Positions 54,431-63,728 are shown, numbered from the stretch's first letter. The stretch is 64,000 nt of DNA from an uncultured Gammaproteobacteria bacterium (GCA_903853385.1 CAINTJ010000102.1:1-64000); one strand, 5' to 3'. Notes: generated from the sequence alone by a model not told the origin. Program-made: numbers and translations.

Positions 54431-55610
54431 TTGCAGTGTGTTGGTTCTGTTGATGTTGGTTGCCTTCAATCCGGCAACCGCCCAGCAAAATGCTCTGGCC
54501 GAAGGGCCATGGTTCTTCAATACCTATGCTCCCGCGGGGAAGATCAAGGTTTCGGTGTTGGCCAAAGGTATCGACAAGGCCTTCGGCATGGCGTTTCTGC
54601 CGGATGGCAATATCCTGATAGCGGAAGCAGCTGGTAATTTGCGCTTGATTCGTGGCGGCAAGCTGGAGGCCAAATCCGTGAGCGGCATTCCGGCAGTTGC
54701 CAAGGGTGCCACTGCCGGCCTCATGGATGTCGTGCTGCATCCTGATTTTTCGCATAACCGTCTGGTCTACTTCACCTATGTCAAAGCGGGCAAGCCACCG
54801 AAGGGCGAGGACTATTATTCCACGATGGCAATGGGGCGTGGTCGTCTCAATGAAGCGGAAAACGCGCTGACCGAGGTGAAGGATGTGTTTGTGGCAGATG
54901 CATGGTCTGCAGTGAAGGGCGGCTTTGGTTCACGTTTGCGCTTCGCACCCGATGGCAAATTGTTCATGTCATCGCCATTCCGGCGTGATCCGGTCAATCC
55001 GCAAAACCCGCACAGCGATATCAGCAAAATGCTGCGGCTGAATGATGATGGGTCCATTCCCTCCGACAATCCTTTTGTTGGCAACAAGGACTATTTGCCG
55101 GAAATCTGGTCGATAGGCCATCGCGCCATTGAAGGCATTGCTTATCATCCACTCACAGGCGAACTGTGGGCCAGCGAGCATGGTCCGCAAGGTGGCGATG
55201 AAATCAACATCATCCACAAAGCCGGCAATTATGGTTGGCCGCTGGTGTCATTTGGCCGTGATTATGACGGTTCACGCGTTTCCAAGGTCCCGGCAATGGA
55301 CGGTATGTTGCTGCCGGAAGTGATCTGGGTGCCGTCCATCGCTACCAGCGGCATGATGTTCTATACCGGCGAACGCTTTCCGCAGTGGAAGCACAACCTG
55401 TTCGTGGGCGGCATGATGCGAGGGCGCATCCCGGGCACCGGCCATGTTGAGCGTATTGAGTTCAACAGTGAGGGAGAGCAGAAGCGCGAAAGCTTGCTGG
55501 AAGATCTGCACCAGCGCATTCGTGATGTGCAGCAAGGCCCTGACGGCTTGATCTATGTGCTGACCGAAGAAAAGAATGGCGCCTTGCTGGTAATCGAACC
55601 GGTGCAGTGA
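54420..55610 (+). CDS. PQQ-type soluble aldose sugar dehydrogenase, exported
   Basis: A 396-residue periplasmic beta-propeller of the glucose/sorbosone dehydrogenase (YliI/Asd) family. A signal peptide (SVLVLLMLVAFNPATAQQN) leads to IDKAFGMAFLPDGNILIAEA, DVVLHPDFSHNRLVYFTYVK, GSRLRFAPDGKLFMSS, WSIGHRAIEGIAYHPLTGEL and WASEHGPQGGDEINIIHKAG, holding His/Arg residues that bind PQQ in the family. The ATG at 54420 lies within the 3' end of the PepSY gene. Whether PQQ is made by this organism cannot be told from the window. Electrons might pass to the PepSY proteins, which is speculative. Confidence 0.87.
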   Translation: MQRSCSVLVLLMLVAFNPATAQQNALAEGPWFFNTYAPAGKIKVSVLAKGIDKAFGMAFLPDGNILIAEAAGNLRLIRGGKLEAKSVSGIPAVAKGATAGLMDVVLHPDFSHNRLVYFTYVKAGKPPKGEDYYSTMAMGRGRLNEAENALTEVKDVFVADAWSAVKGGFGSRLRFAPDGKLFMSSPFRRDPVNPQNPHSDISKMLRLNDDGSIPSDNPFVGNKDYLPEIWSIGHRAIEGIAYHPLTGELWASEHGPQGGDEINIIHKAGNYGWPLVSFGRDYDGSRVSKVPAMDGMLLPEVIWVPSIATSGMMFYTGERFPQWKHNLFVGGMMRGRIPGTGHVERIEFNSEGEQKRESLLEDLHQRIRDVQQGPDGLIYVLTEEKNGALLVIEPVQ

Positions 55611-55655
55611 GAGTCAAAGCGCAATGGCTGGCAATGGTTTTCTGCTGTGCCGCAG

Positions 55656-56621
55656 TCAGTGGCTGCGGTTGATGGCGGCATCTGCCACCAGTTCGAGCCC
55701 GCGCCGGTAGGGCGATGCGGGTAGCCCGGCGAGATTGCTGAGCGCGCTATCAATACGCTGTTGCGCCAGCTTGCGGGCATGGGCCAGTGCGCCGGAACTT
55801 TTTACGATGGCGATGATTTCCTCCAGTTTGCCAAGGCCGCCGTTTTGTATCGCCGCGGTGACAAGCTGTCGCTCGTTGGCAGTACCATGCTGCAGGATGT
55901 AGATCAGTGGCATTGTAGGTTTGCCTTCGGCCAGATCATCTCCTACATTCTTGCCCAGTTCTGCGCCATTGCCTTCGTAATCGAGCACATCATCAATCAG
56001 TTGAAAGGCCATGCCGACTTCCAGTCCGAAATCATGCAATTGCTGCTGGAGGGTGGTGGAGGCGCCAGCAAGAATGGCGGCAGAACTGCAGGCCGCCGCG
56101 AACAGGATGGCGGTCTTGTGGTGAATCACCTGCAAATACGCAGCTTCGGTGGTCTCAGGGTTGTGCTTGTGAAGCAGTTGCAATACTTCGCCTTCGGAGA
56201 TGCGATTGGTGGTGGAAGCCATCACATCCATGATCGGCATGCTGCCAATGCTGACCAGAAGTTCAAAAGCGCGTGAATAAATGAAATCGCCGACCAGTAC
56301 GCTGGAAGGATTGTCCCATTTCACATTGGCGGTCGGGCGGCCTCTGCGCATTTCCGACATGTCGACCACATCATCGTGCAACAGGGTGGCGGTGTGCAGG
56401 AACTCGATGACGGTAGCCAGATCAATGTGCTGGGTTCCTTGGTAGCCCAGGGCTCTGGCGCATAGCAGCGCCATGGTGGGGCGCATGCGCTTGCCGCCGG
56501 CTTCGACAATATAATGGCCGATGCTCTCAATCAGGGGGACCTGTGAGTGCAGTTGGGCTACGACTTTGCCGTTAAGGGCGGCGAAATCATCTGCCACAAT
56601 GGCATGGATATGCTTGACCAT
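55656..56621 (-). CDS. ispB: octaprenyl (polyprenyl) diphosphate synthase
   Basis: Builds the long isoprenoid side chain of ubiquinone and menaquinone. 321 residues. First Asp-rich motif LHDDVVDMSEMRRGRPTANV, second MAFQLIDDVLDYEGNGAELG, and GKRMRPTMALLCARALGYQG for substrate binding are present. The pattern agrees with E. coli IspB. It lies divergent from rplU-rpmA, as in E. coli. Confidence 0.94.
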   Translation of the reverse strand: MVKHIHAIVADDFAALNGKVVAQLHSQVPLIESIGHYIVEAGGKRMRPTMALLCARALGYQGTQHIDLATVIEFLHTATLLHDDVVDMSEMRRGRPTANVKWDNPSSVLVGDFIYSRAFELLVSIGSMPIMDVMASTTNRISEGEVLQLLHKHNPETTEAAYLQVIHHKTAILFAAACSSAAILAGASTTLQQQLHDFGLEVGMAFQLIDDVLDYEGNGAELGKNVGDDLAEGKPTMPLIYILQHGTANERQLVTAAIQNGGLGKLEEIIAIVKSSGALAHARKLAQQRIDSALSNLAGLPASPYRRGLELVADAAINRSH

Positions 56622-56792
56622 GGGTTACCTGTAAGCTGACGGGGGTCGGCACGGCCCGGGGGCGCCGGGAAGAGCACGGCATCCTACTGTCTGCACCCGC
56701 CCAATTCAACGTAACTGCTTGCTTGTTCACCCCCTGGCGCCAGTGAGAGGGCCCCCCTGCCCAGATTCCGGGGCCGGCAGTGAAAACAAGGG

Positions 56793-56822
56793 TTGCGCCT
56801 GCAGGGGGTATTTCCGTACAAT
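56793..56822 (+). promoter_or_regulatory. rplU: candidate sigma-70 promoter for rplU-rpmA
   Basis: TTGCGC (56793-56798) and TACAAT (56817-56822) are 18 bases apart, which fits a -35/-10 pair. They lie about 127 bases before the rplU start. Confidence 0.55.
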
Positions 56823-56886
56823 CGCCGCCCTTCGCAAGGGGCTCGTTTAAGCGAGTCTGTGAATGGCATTGATCGACCAAAGTCAG

Positions 56887-56922
56887 ACCATCGGATATAC
56901 CATCAGATAGACCATCAAAGGC
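56887..56922 (+). repeat. 12-base tandem repeat in the rplU leader
   Basis: ACCATCGGATAT, ACCATCAGATAG and ACCATCAAAGGC follow one another without gaps, then a partial CCATCAGG. They lie in the presumed 5' untranslated leader and could form an RNA element. Confidence 0.5.
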
Positions 56923-56948
56923 CCATCAGGCCAGGATTGGAGCGGGAT

Positions 56949-57260
56949 ATGTACGCAGTAATTTTAAGTGGCGGCAAGCAGCATCGTGTAGTTGAAGGTG
57001 AAGTGCTGAAGCTGGACAAAATCGAAGAAGCAACTGGTGCCAGCATTAGTTTTGACAAAGTGCTGATGGCAGGTTCGGGTGCAGATGTAAAAATCGGCGC
57101 GCCTTATATTGAAAATGGCAAGGTTACTGCTGAAATCATCAGCCATGGCCGTGCCGACAAAGTAACAATCATCAAATTCCGTCGTCGCAAGCATTACCGT
57201 AAACAACAGGGCCACAGACAGTGGTTCACTGAAGTGAAGATCACCGGCATCAGTGCCTGA
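56949..57260 (+). CDS. rplU: 50S ribosomal protein L21
   Basis: A 103-residue ribosomal protein of the large subunit from [20 protein letters not shown] to the conserved [16 protein letters not shown] and the ending KITGISA. Length is normal. The start is fixed by the family N-terminus; a longer frame is not homologous. rpmA follows after 63 bases in the usual rplU-rpmA order. Confidence 0.97.
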   Translation: MYAVILSGGKQHRVVEGEVLKLDKIEEATGASISFDKVLMAGSGADVKIGAPYIENGKVTAEIISHGRADKVTIIKFRRRKHYRKQQGHRQWFTEVKITGISA

Positions 57261-57323
57261 TCAGCGACACAGCCTGCAGCTGCACAGCCCAGGCCCTTAC
57301 TTTAGAAAGTTCAGGAGTAGACA

Positions 57324-57596
57324 ATGGCTCACAAGAAGGCAGGCGGTAGTACCACTAACGGCCGCGACTCGCAATCCAAACGCCTCGGCGTGAAACGCTA
57401 CGGCGGTCAAGTAGTGCTGGCCGGCAATATCCTTATCCGTCAGCGCGGTACCAAGTACCATGCAGGTGAAAATGTTGGCATGGGCAAGGATCACACCTTG
57501 TTTGCCAAAGCGACCGGGGCAGTGCAGTTCCAGCTTAAAGGTCCGCGTGCCCGCATGTTTGTGAGCATTGTGCCAGCGGAAACGGCTGCCGCTTAA
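57324..57596 (+). CDS. rpmA: 50S ribosomal protein L27
   Basis: A 90-residue ribosomal protein with the conserved [20 protein letters not shown] start, whose N-terminal tail reaches the peptidyl-transferase centre. [12 protein letters not shown] and [19 protein letters not shown] are diagnostic. It needs no N-terminal trimming, unlike some Firmicutes L27. A strong terminator follows 24 bases later. Confidence 0.97.
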   Translation: MAHKKAGGSTTNGRDSQSKRLGVKRYGGQVVLAGNILIRQRGTKYHAGENVGMGKDHTLFAKATGAVQFQLKGPRARMFVSIVPAETAAA

Positions 57597-57611
57597 GCCA
57601 AGCATGGAATC

Positions 57612-57643
57612 AAAAAAAGCCCTGTTTTACAGGGTTTTTTTTT
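57612..57643 (+). terminator. intrinsic terminator after rpmA
   Basis: Stem CCCTG/CAGGG (57620-57624 and 57630-57634) with loop TTTTA is preceded by seven A and followed by nine T (57635-57643). Confidence 0.9.
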
Positions 57644-57745
57644 ATGCATTATCCATGTATCGGTAGTAATGCTGTTTAATTGTGATGGGCGCGGTTATGG
57701 AGCAGTGGCTTCGAACGCCGCAGGCGCCTAGAGTCGTGGGAAGTC

Positions 57746-58936
57746 ATGAAATTCGTTGATGAAGCAGAAATCATTGTGGAAGCAGGTAATGGCGGCAATG
57801 GCTGTCTGAGTTTCCTGCGCATGAAATTCATGGATAAGGGCGGTCCAGACGGGGGAGATGGCGGCGATGGTGGCAGCATCTATCTGGTTGCCGATGACAG
57901 CCTCAACACCCTGGTAGATTTCCGTTTTGAGCCGCGTTACCGCGCCAAGGCGGGTGAACGGGGCGGCAAAACCAATTGCTCCGGCCTCAGTGGCGATGAT
58001 CTGCTGGTAAGGGTGCCGGTGGGCACCAGCGTCTATGAAGCGGATACCCAGGAATTGATGGGTGATCTGGTCAACCCCGGCCAGCGCTTGCTGGTGGCGC
58101 AAGGCGGCCTGCGCGGGCTTGGCAATGCGCGTTTCAAATCCAGCGTCAATCGCAGTCCGCGCAAAACCACCAATGGCAAACCCGGTGAAATCCGCCGCTT
58201 GCAGCTGCAGTTGAAGCTGGTGGCTGATGTGGGGCTGCTGGGCTTGCCCAATGCGGGTAAATCCTCACTGATTACAGCAGTTTCCTCGGCCCGTCCCAAA
58301 GTGGCCGACTATCCTTTTACTACCCTGATCCCCAATCTGGGCGTGGTCAGCGTGGGCGAAGAGAGCAGCTTTGTGATGGCCGATATCCCTGGCCTCATTG
58401 AAGGCGCCTCATCCGGTGCTGGTTTAGGCATCCGTTTTCTCAAACATCTGGCCCGCACCCGCGTGTTGTTGCATCTGGTGGATGTGGCGCCACTGGATCA
58501 GAGCGATCCGGTTGAAGCTGCAAAAGTCATCATCCATGAGCTGGAACAGTTTTCGCCAACCTTGAGCGTGCGTGAACGCTGGCTAGTGCTGAACAAAATG
58601 GATTTGATACCCCTGGATGAGCGCCAGGCGCTGCAGGACCACATAGTGGAAGCGTTGCAATGGTCCGGCCGGGTGTTTGCGATTTCGGCAGTTGAGCGTT
58701 TGGGTACGCGTGAACTGTGTGAAGACTTGATGGAATCGATCAACGAGCAGAAGCGCTTGTTGCGGGAAGATGAAGACTATCGGGCACAGGACCAGAAAGT
58801 GCAGGAGCAAATGCAGTACGAAATTCGCCAGAGCATTGAACGGGCCCGGGACTTGTGGCGTGAGCGCAGCAACGGCAATGATGCTGATGACCTGGACGAT
58901 GATGATCTGGACGTGGAAGTGGAATACCGGGATTAG
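57746..58936 (+). CDS. obgE: Obg-family GTPase (ObgE/CgtA)
   Basis: An essential ribosome-associated GTPase tied to 50S assembly and the stringent response. 396 residues: the glycine-rich Obg domain opens [19 protein letters not shown], then the G domain with [20 protein letters not shown] (G1), DIPGLIEG (G3) and NKMDLIP (G4). The C-terminal tail is acidic ([15 protein letters not shown]). It lies downstream of the rpmA terminator and just ahead of proB. Confidence 0.97.
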   Translation: MKFVDEAEIIVEAGNGGNGCLSFLRMKFMDKGGPDGGDGGDGGSIYLVADDSLNTLVDFRFEPRYRAKAGERGGKTNCSGLSGDDLLVRVPVGTSVYEADTQELMGDLVNPGQRLLVAQGGLRGLGNARFKSSVNRSPRKTTNGKPGEIRRLQLQLKLVADVGLLGLPNAGKSSLITAVSSARPKVADYPFTTLIPNLGVVSVGEESSFVMADIPGLIEGASSGAGLGIRFLKHLARTRVLLHLVDVAPLDQSDPVEAAKVIIHELEQFSPTLSVRERWLVLNKMDLIPLDERQALQDHIVEALQWSGRVFAISAVERLGTRELCEDLMESINEQKRLLREDEDYRAQDQKVQEQMQYEIRQSIERARDLWRERSNGNDADDLDDDDLDVEVEYRD

Positions 58937-58939
58937 ACG

Positions 58940-60061
58940 ATGGGCAACCGCGATCTTCTCAAGACAGCCCGCACCTGGGTGATCAAGATTGGCAGCTCCC
59001 TGCTGACCGACAATGGCAGGGGGCTCAACCTCGACAGCATCGCCCGCTGGGGCCAACAGATCTGCCAGTTGCAGGACCAGGGGCTGGATGTGGTGCTGGT
59101 GTCGTCAGGAGCCGTGGCAGAGGGCGTCAGTCGCCTGGGCTTGCCCGGAAGGCCTACTGCCATCCATGAGCAGCAGGCGGCAGCTGCGGTGGGTCAGATG
59201 GGTTTGATCCAGGCCTATGAATCCCAGTTCAAGAAGTTCGGCAAGCATACTGCCCAGATTCTGCTCACCCATGACGATCTCTCCAATCGCAAGCGTTATC
59301 TGAATGCACGCTCAACACTGCGGGCCTTGCTCGACATGAAGGTGATCCCGGTCATCAATGAAAATGACACTGTGGTCACCGATGAAATCTGTTTTGGTGA
59401 CAATGATACGTTGGCAGCCCTGGTCGCCAATCTCATCAACGCCGATGTGCTGGTAATCCTCACTGACCAGCAAGGGGTGTTCGACGCCGACCCACGCACT
59501 AACAGCGAAGCCAAACTGATCAGCGAAGCCAGCAGCCATGACGATATGCTGATGGCAGTGGCCGGCGGCGGCGGCGCGCTGGGCAAAGGCGGCATGCTCA
59601 CCAAGATCCGGGCAGCCCGCCTGGCTTCACGTTCCGGCACGGCCACCATCATCGTGCATGGCAGTTCACCGGATGTGCTGGTAGCCCTGCAGCGCGGCGT
59701 TGAGCTGGGTACGTTGTTGTTGCCTGAGAAACAGCCGATTGCGGCCCGCAAGCAATGGCTGGCCAGTCATCTGCAGGTGCGTGGCATCCTGGTGCTGGAT
59801 CCGGGCGCTGTGAAGGTGCTGACCGGTTCCGGCAAGAGTTTGTTGCCAGTGGGCGTGAAAGCCGTCAGCGGCCAGTTCAAACGTGGCGATCTGGTGGCGT
59901 GTCACGATGAAAGCGGCAAAGCCATTGCCCACGGCCTGGTGAATTACGACTTTGATGAAACTGCACTGATTATTGGCAAACCCAGCGAGCAGATCACCAG
60001 TATTCTGGGTTATGAAGGTGAGCACGAGCTGATTCATCGCGACAATCTGGCGCTGCTGTAA
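58940..60061 (+). CDS. proB: glutamate 5-kinase with PUA domain
   Basis: First enzyme of proline synthesis. 373 residues: the amino-acid-kinase domain begins [20 protein letters not shown], with [39 protein letters not shown] and GTGG-like [16 protein letters not shown]. The last 90 residues form a PUA domain ([20 protein letters not shown] and [20 protein letters not shown]). It starts three bases after obgE, the conserved obgE-proB order. Confidence 0.96.
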   Translation: MGNRDLLKTARTWVIKIGSSLLTDNGRGLNLDSIARWGQQICQLQDQGLDVVLVSSGAVAEGVSRLGLPGRPTAIHEQQAAAAVGQMGLIQAYESQFKKFGKHTAQILLTHDDLSNRKRYLNARSTLRALLDMKVIPVINENDTVVTDEICFGDNDTLAALVANLINADVLVILTDQQGVFDADPRTNSEAKLISEASSHDDMLMAVAGGGGALGKGGMLTKIRAARLASRSGTATIIVHGSSPDVLVALQRGVELGTLLLPEKQPIAARKQWLASHLQVRGILVLDPGAVKVLTGSGKSLLPVGVKAVSGQFKRGDLVACHDESGKAIAHGLVNYDFDETALIIGKPSEQITSILGYEGEHELIHRDNLALL

Positions 60062-60104
60062 CTGCAAACTCCTCGATATTTCCCCTCAGGTTGGCGTACT
60101 TGCG

Positions 60105-60133
60105 TTGACAGCCTCCAACCGCAGCCGTTAAGT
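60105..60133 (+). promoter_or_regulatory. candidate promoter for the TEDW/MBL operon
   Basis: A perfect TTGACA (60105-60110) and TTAAGT (60128-60133) are 17 bases apart, giving a start about 65 bases before the first gene. The -10 is weak. Confidence 0.45.
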
Positions 60134-60204
60134 TTGGGACAATAACAGGGCAGGCTCAAGCAGCGCTGCCAATAACAAGGTTTGCATCATCAGAGGGGCT
60201 TTCC

Positions 60205-61068
60205 ATGAATTCACTCATTCGCAGTGTGCTGTTGCTTGCGCTGGCCGCCGGCAGCTGCTTGCTGTCATCAGCGGCAATGTCAGAAAAGAATCTGGCCGGG
60301 GTGTGGGTAGGAACCTATTCGGAGGACTGGCCAGACCGTTTTCCCGGCCCGGAACTGGGAGACTACGCTGGTCTGCCGATCAACGACGCCGACCGCCTGC
60401 GCGCGTTGTCGTGGAGCGCTTCACTGATCGCATTGCCGGAATACCAGTGCCGCGTGCATCCATCTGATTATGCCAACAGCTTTGCCGACATCCGCCTCTG
60501 GGAAGAACGTGATCCGATCACCGAAAAACTGATCGCGCTGCATCTGCAGCATTTTGCGTGGCAAACCCGCCGAACCATCTGGATGGATGGTCGTGAACAT
60601 CCGCCTGAATATGCGCAGCACACCTCGATGGGCTTCTCCACCGGTCAATGGGATGGGCAGGTATTGACGATCCATACCACCCATCTGAAAGAGGGCTGGT
60701 TGCGGCGCAACGGCGCTGCCCGCAGTGACAAGGCGACTGTTACCGAACATTTCATCCGTCACGGCGATATCCTGACCTGGACCGTGGTGGTCAACGATCC
60801 GATTTATCTGGAAGAACCTTTCATTCGCAATCGTGATTATCGCTATAGCGTCGATAACCAGGTCGCCAACTATGCTTGTGACAGTGTCGTCGAAATGGTG
60901 CGAGCCCCTGGTTACATTCCGCACCATCTGCCTGGCACCAATGAAGATGTGAAAATTTTCGCGGAAACCCACGGCATTCCCTACAAGGCAGCCATGGGTG
61001 GTGCCGCCACGATGTATCCCGAATACATCAAGGTGATCCGTTCACTGCCTGTTCCCTCACCACGTTAA
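60205..61068 (+). CDS. secreted protein of unknown function, family A copy 1 (EDW family)
   Basis: A 287-residue protein with a signal peptide (SVLLLALAAGSCLLSSAAMS). The mature N-terminus has LAGVWVGTYSEDWPDRFPGP and GDYAGLPINDADRLRALSWS, then WEERDPITEKLIALHL, WQTRRTIWMDGREHPPEYAQ and VLTIHTTHLKEGWLRRNGAA. The segments WVGTYSEDW, GDYAG and the TTHLKEGWLRRNG motif recur in the third gene of the operon (WVAVVTEDW, GDYPG, TTQMAPGYVRKNG), so the two are paralogues. No characterised family is recognised. Its stop overlaps the MBL gene (TAATG). Confidence 0.8.
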   Translation: MNSLIRSVLLLALAAGSCLLSSAAMSEKNLAGVWVGTYSEDWPDRFPGPELGDYAGLPINDADRLRALSWSASLIALPEYQCRVHPSDYANSFADIRLWEERDPITEKLIALHLQHFAWQTRRTIWMDGREHPPEYAQHTSMGFSTGQWDGQVLTIHTTHLKEGWLRRNGAARSDKATVTEHFIRHGDILTWTVVVNDPIYLEEPFIRNRDYRYSVDNQVANYACDSVVEMVRAPGYIPHHLPGTNEDVKIFAETHGIPYKAAMGGAATMYPEYIKVIRSLPVPSPR

Positions 61069-62081
61069 TGGAGACGAAGACGATGCAATCCCTATCTGTT
61101 TCCAGCTTCTGCAAGCGTGGTGTGCTGCTGGCCCTGGGCATTTTGCTCGCCAGTGGCAGCCATGCCCAGCAGCAGGATTTCTCCAAAGTGAAAATTGAAG
61201 CGCTGAAAGTGCGCGACAACATTTACATGCTGGTGGGTTCCGGCGGCAATATCACCTTGCAAATTGGTGCCGACGGCGTCCTGATCGTTGATACCCAGTA
61301 TGCGGAATTGTCCGACCGGATCCTCGCCAAGATCCGCGAACTGTCCAAAGGCCCAATACGCTACATCATCGACACCCATCATCATGCTGACCACACCGGC
61401 GGCAACGCCAAGCTGCGTGCAGCGGGCATGACAGTTTCGGGTGGCAACGTTGGCGGCGATATTGCTGATGCCGGCGCCGGTGCCCAGATCATTGCGCACG
61501 AGAATGCGTTGCTGCACATGACAGCGCCTCCGGCCGCCGGCCAGCCGGCGATACCCTCGGCAGCATTGCCCACCCTGACCTATTTCACGCCCAAGAAGGA
61601 TCTGTGGTTCAACGGTGAAGGCATCCGCATCATGTACGAACCCAATGCCCACACTGACGGAGACAGCATTGTCTATTTTCGGCAGTCCGATGTGATTTCA
61701 TCCGGCGATGTGTACGTTACCAACCAGTACCCGTTCATCGATATTGCCAATGGCGGCAGCATCCAGGGCATCATCGCCGCTGCCAATAACATCATTGATC
61801 TGATCATCCCGGTCTATGGCCAGGATGGCGGTACGCTGGTGATTCCCGGTCATGGCCGGCTAAGCGACATCGGCGACGTGATCAACTATCGCGAAATGCT
61901 GACCATAATCCGGGATCGTATTGCGGACATGATCAGGAAAGGCATGACGCTGGAGCAGGTGAAGGCTGCCAAACCTACCCAGGATTATGACCCGCGTTGG
62001 GGCGCCAGCAGCGGTTTCTGGACCACCACGCAGTTCGTGGAAGCTGTCTACAAAAATCTCAGCACTGCCCAGGGTAAATGA
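61068..62081 (+). CDS. secreted metallo-beta-lactamase-fold hydrolase
   Basis: A 337-residue MBL-fold enzyme with a signal peptide (GVLLALGILLASGSHAQQ). Metal motif HHHADHTGG gives the HxHxDH ligands at His104, His106, Asp108 and His109. Other candidate ligands are in NAHTDGDS (His), SSGDVYV (Asp) and IPGHGR (His), a full two-zinc set. The periplasmic location fits lactone, lactamase or thioesterase-like activity, but the substrate is open. It lies between two paralogous unknown genes, coupled to both by TAATG and ATGA. Confidence 0.87.
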   Translation: METKTMQSLSVSSFCKRGVLLALGILLASGSHAQQQDFSKVKIEALKVRDNIYMLVGSGGNITLQIGADGVLIVDTQYAELSDRILAKIRELSKGPIRYIIDTHHHADHTGGNAKLRAAGMTVSGGNVGGDIADAGAGAQIIAHENALLHMTAPPAAGQPAIPSAALPTLTYFTPKKDLWFNGEGIRIMYEPNAHTDGDSIVYFRQSDVISSGDVYVTNQYPFIDIANGGSIQGIIAAANNIIDLIIPVYGQDGGTLVIPGHGRLSDIGDVINYREMLTIIRDRIADMIRKGMTLEQVKAAKPTQDYDPRWGASSGFWTTTQFVEAVYKNLSTAQGK

Positions 62082-62833
62082 CCATGATGAAATTGTTCCG
62101 ATTTGCAATTGCACTGGGCCTGTATGCGGGTGCTGCAGTGGCGCAGCCACCAGGACCGGGTCCCCAGGGGCCGGCCACCGCTAAAGCGGTCGCCCCCCAC
62201 GACATTACTGGCTACTGGGTTGCGGTGGTCACTGAAGACTGGCGTTATCGCATGATCACCGCCAAGGCGGGCGATTACCCTGGAATCAATCTGACCCCGG
62301 CCGCACAGCTGGTGGCCAATGCCTGGGATCCTGCCAAGGACATTGCCGCGGGCAACGTCTGCAAGGCCTATGGCGCTGGTGGTCTCTTGCGTTTGCCAAC
62401 TCGACTCCACATCACCTGGTCCAGCGATAACGTACTCAGTATCGAGACCGATGCTGGCAAGCAAAAGCGGCTCTTGAAGTTTGGCTCAGCGCAGGATGGC
62501 GCCGGCGCCGGCACTTTGCAGGGTGTTTCAAAGGCGCGTTGGGATTTGCAACGTGAGCGTGCGTTTGGTCCGGTTGTGAATGGGACGCTGGAAGTTGTTA
62601 CCACCCAGATGGCGCCAGGCTATGTGCGTAAAAACGGGGTGCCATATGGAGAGGGTGCCAAGTTGACCGAATATTACGAAACGGTGAAGGAAGACAATGG
62701 TGAGCAATTCCTGATCGTCATTGCCAACCTGGAAGATGCGGCCAATTTGGCCCAGCCGGTACTGACCAGCACCAATTTCAAACGCGAACCGGATGGCAAG
62801 AAGTGGGATCCGAGTGAGTGCATGGCAAAGTAA
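62078..62833 (+). CDS. secreted protein of unknown function, family A copy 2 (EDW family)
   Basis: A 251-residue protein with a signal peptide ending near AVAQ and a short Gly/Pro-rich linker. The mature part has ITGYWVAVVTEDWRYRMITA, GDYPGINLTPAAQLVANAWD, CKAYGAGGLLRLPTRLHITW, VVTTQMAPGYVRKNGVPYGE and KLTEYYETVKEDNGEQFLIV. It shares with the first gene the order [TY]EDW, GDY.G, an Asp-Trp-rich block and a TT-GY-RKNG block. It starts within the MBL stop (ATGA). Function unknown. Confidence 0.8.
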   Translation: MTMMKLFRFAIALGLYAGAAVAQPPGPGPQGPATAKAVAPHDITGYWVAVVTEDWRYRMITAKAGDYPGINLTPAAQLVANAWDPAKDIAAGNVCKAYGAGGLLRLPTRLHITWSSDNVLSIETDAGKQKRLLKFGSAQDGAGAGTLQGVSKARWDLQRERAFGPVVNGTLEVVTTQMAPGYVRKNGVPYGEGAKLTEYYETVKEDNGEQFLIVIANLEDAANLAQPVLTSTNFKREPDGKKWDPSECMAK

Positions 62834-62857
62834 GTGATACACACATCAAGCATGCAT

Positions 62858-62887
62858 AAAAAAGCCGGGATCAAACCCGGCTTTTTT
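62858..62887 (+). terminator. bidirectional intrinsic terminator
   Basis: Stem GCCGGG/CCCGGC (62864-62869 and 62876-62881), loop ATCAAA, flanked by six A (62858-62863) and six T (62882-62887). It serves the EDW/MBL operon and the opposing DUF6152 gene. Confidence 0.92.
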
Positions 62888-62907
62888 ATGTGTGGGCAGA
62901 CCTGGTA

Positions 62908-63315
62908 TCAGTCGAAACTTTCACCTTTCTGGCCCCAACCGAAATTGTCGGAAGTGCGACGAATACTCTGCATGCGCAAGCGATGGTCGCCCTCATCCCG
63001 GCTTGGCTGCCCGACTACAATCACCTCATCGCCGATTTTGAATGAGTCGCGGGTAAGTCCCTGGCGTTCCAGCGCAGTGGAACCACCCCATTCAATGCCC
63101 CATCGTTGTTCAACGCCTTTGGCATCGGGTGCAATTACCATCACGGAGGAATGCGGGTTGCGGAAATTCATCTGGACCAGCTTGCCTTTGATTTCTGCTT
63201 TTTTCTCAAGATCATAGCTGGCGGAGAATGAATGATGGGCCTGGGCAACCGACAGGGTTGTCAACAACCCCCAGACTGCCAAACCGGCCATTGTTATTTT
63301 TTTAACTGTTTGCAT
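62908..63315 (-). CDS. DUF6152 family exported protein
   Basis: A 135-residue exported protein. The start at 63315 gives a signal peptide (ITMAGLAVWGLLTTLSVAQA), followed directly by HHSFSASYDLEKKAEIKGKL and FRNPHSSVMVIAPD, the diagnostic DUF6152 start. The C-terminal half has WGGSTALERQGLTRDSFKIG and GDEVIVVGQPSRDEGDHRLR. Its location beside the EDW/MBL operon fits a shared exported pathway, but no function is known for DUF6152. Confidence 0.85.
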   Translation of the reverse strand: MQTVKKITMAGLAVWGLLTTLSVAQAHHSFSASYDLEKKAEIKGKLVQMNFRNPHSSVMVIAPDAKGVEQRWGIEWGGSTALERQGLTRDSFKIGDEVIVVGQPSRDEGDHRLRMQSIRRTSDNFGWGQKGESFD

Positions 63316-63388
63316 GGTGTGTCGACCCCCTCGGTCAAAGTGACATGCAACAGTATAGCCCGCAGCAGTACACTTTGCAGCGGGCAAC

Positions 63389-63411
63389 AAAAAACCGGCA
63401 CAGGGCCGGTT
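63389..63411 (-). terminator. intrinsic terminator after rpsT
   Basis: On the minus strand ACCGGC/GCCGGT with a five-base loop is followed by six T, 45 bases past the rpsT stop. Confidence 0.9.
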
Positions 63412-63455
63412 CAGGTAGAACCAGCCAGCAGCATGCCGCTGGCTGATTGCTTCGA

Positions 63456-63728
63456 TCAGGCAGCTACTTGCAAAGCCTTGATAGAAGCATTCAGACGGCT
63501 CTTGTGACGAGCGGCCTTGTTCTTGTGGATGATGCCTTTGTCGGCCATACGGTCGATCACGGGCACTGCTTCCACATAGGCTGCAGTGGCGGCGGCATGG
63601 TCTTTGGTTTCAATGGCAGCGATTACCTTTTTCAGGTAGGTGCGAACCATGGAACGGAAACTGGCGTTGTGCTGACGGCGTTTTTCGGCCTGTTTGGCAC
63701 GCTTTTGAGCTTGTACGGTATTGGCCAA
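63456..63728 (-). CDS. rpsT: 30S ribosomal protein S20, TTG start
   Basis: A 90-residue basic ribosomal protein: [20 protein letters not shown], then [14 protein letters not shown] and the C-terminal [20 protein letters not shown]. The initiation codon is TTG (read as Met), with AGGAG six bases upstream; E. coli rpsT is also started by UUG, where it takes part in feedback control. The gene is isolated and diverges from the unread gene at the window end. Confidence 0.97.
   Translation of the reverse strand: MANTVQAQKRAKQAEKRRQHNASFRSMVRTYLKKVIAAIETKDHAAATAAYVEAVPVIDRMADKGIIHKNKAARHKSRLNASIKALQVAA

Larger units (their letters stand above)
56622..56948. other. 327-base divergent intergenic region between ispB and rplU
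   Basis: No gene is supported. It contains the rplU promoter candidate and a small 12-base tandem repeat in the rplU leader, listed separately. The ispB side is GC-rich and shows no clear promoter. Confidence 0.55.
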
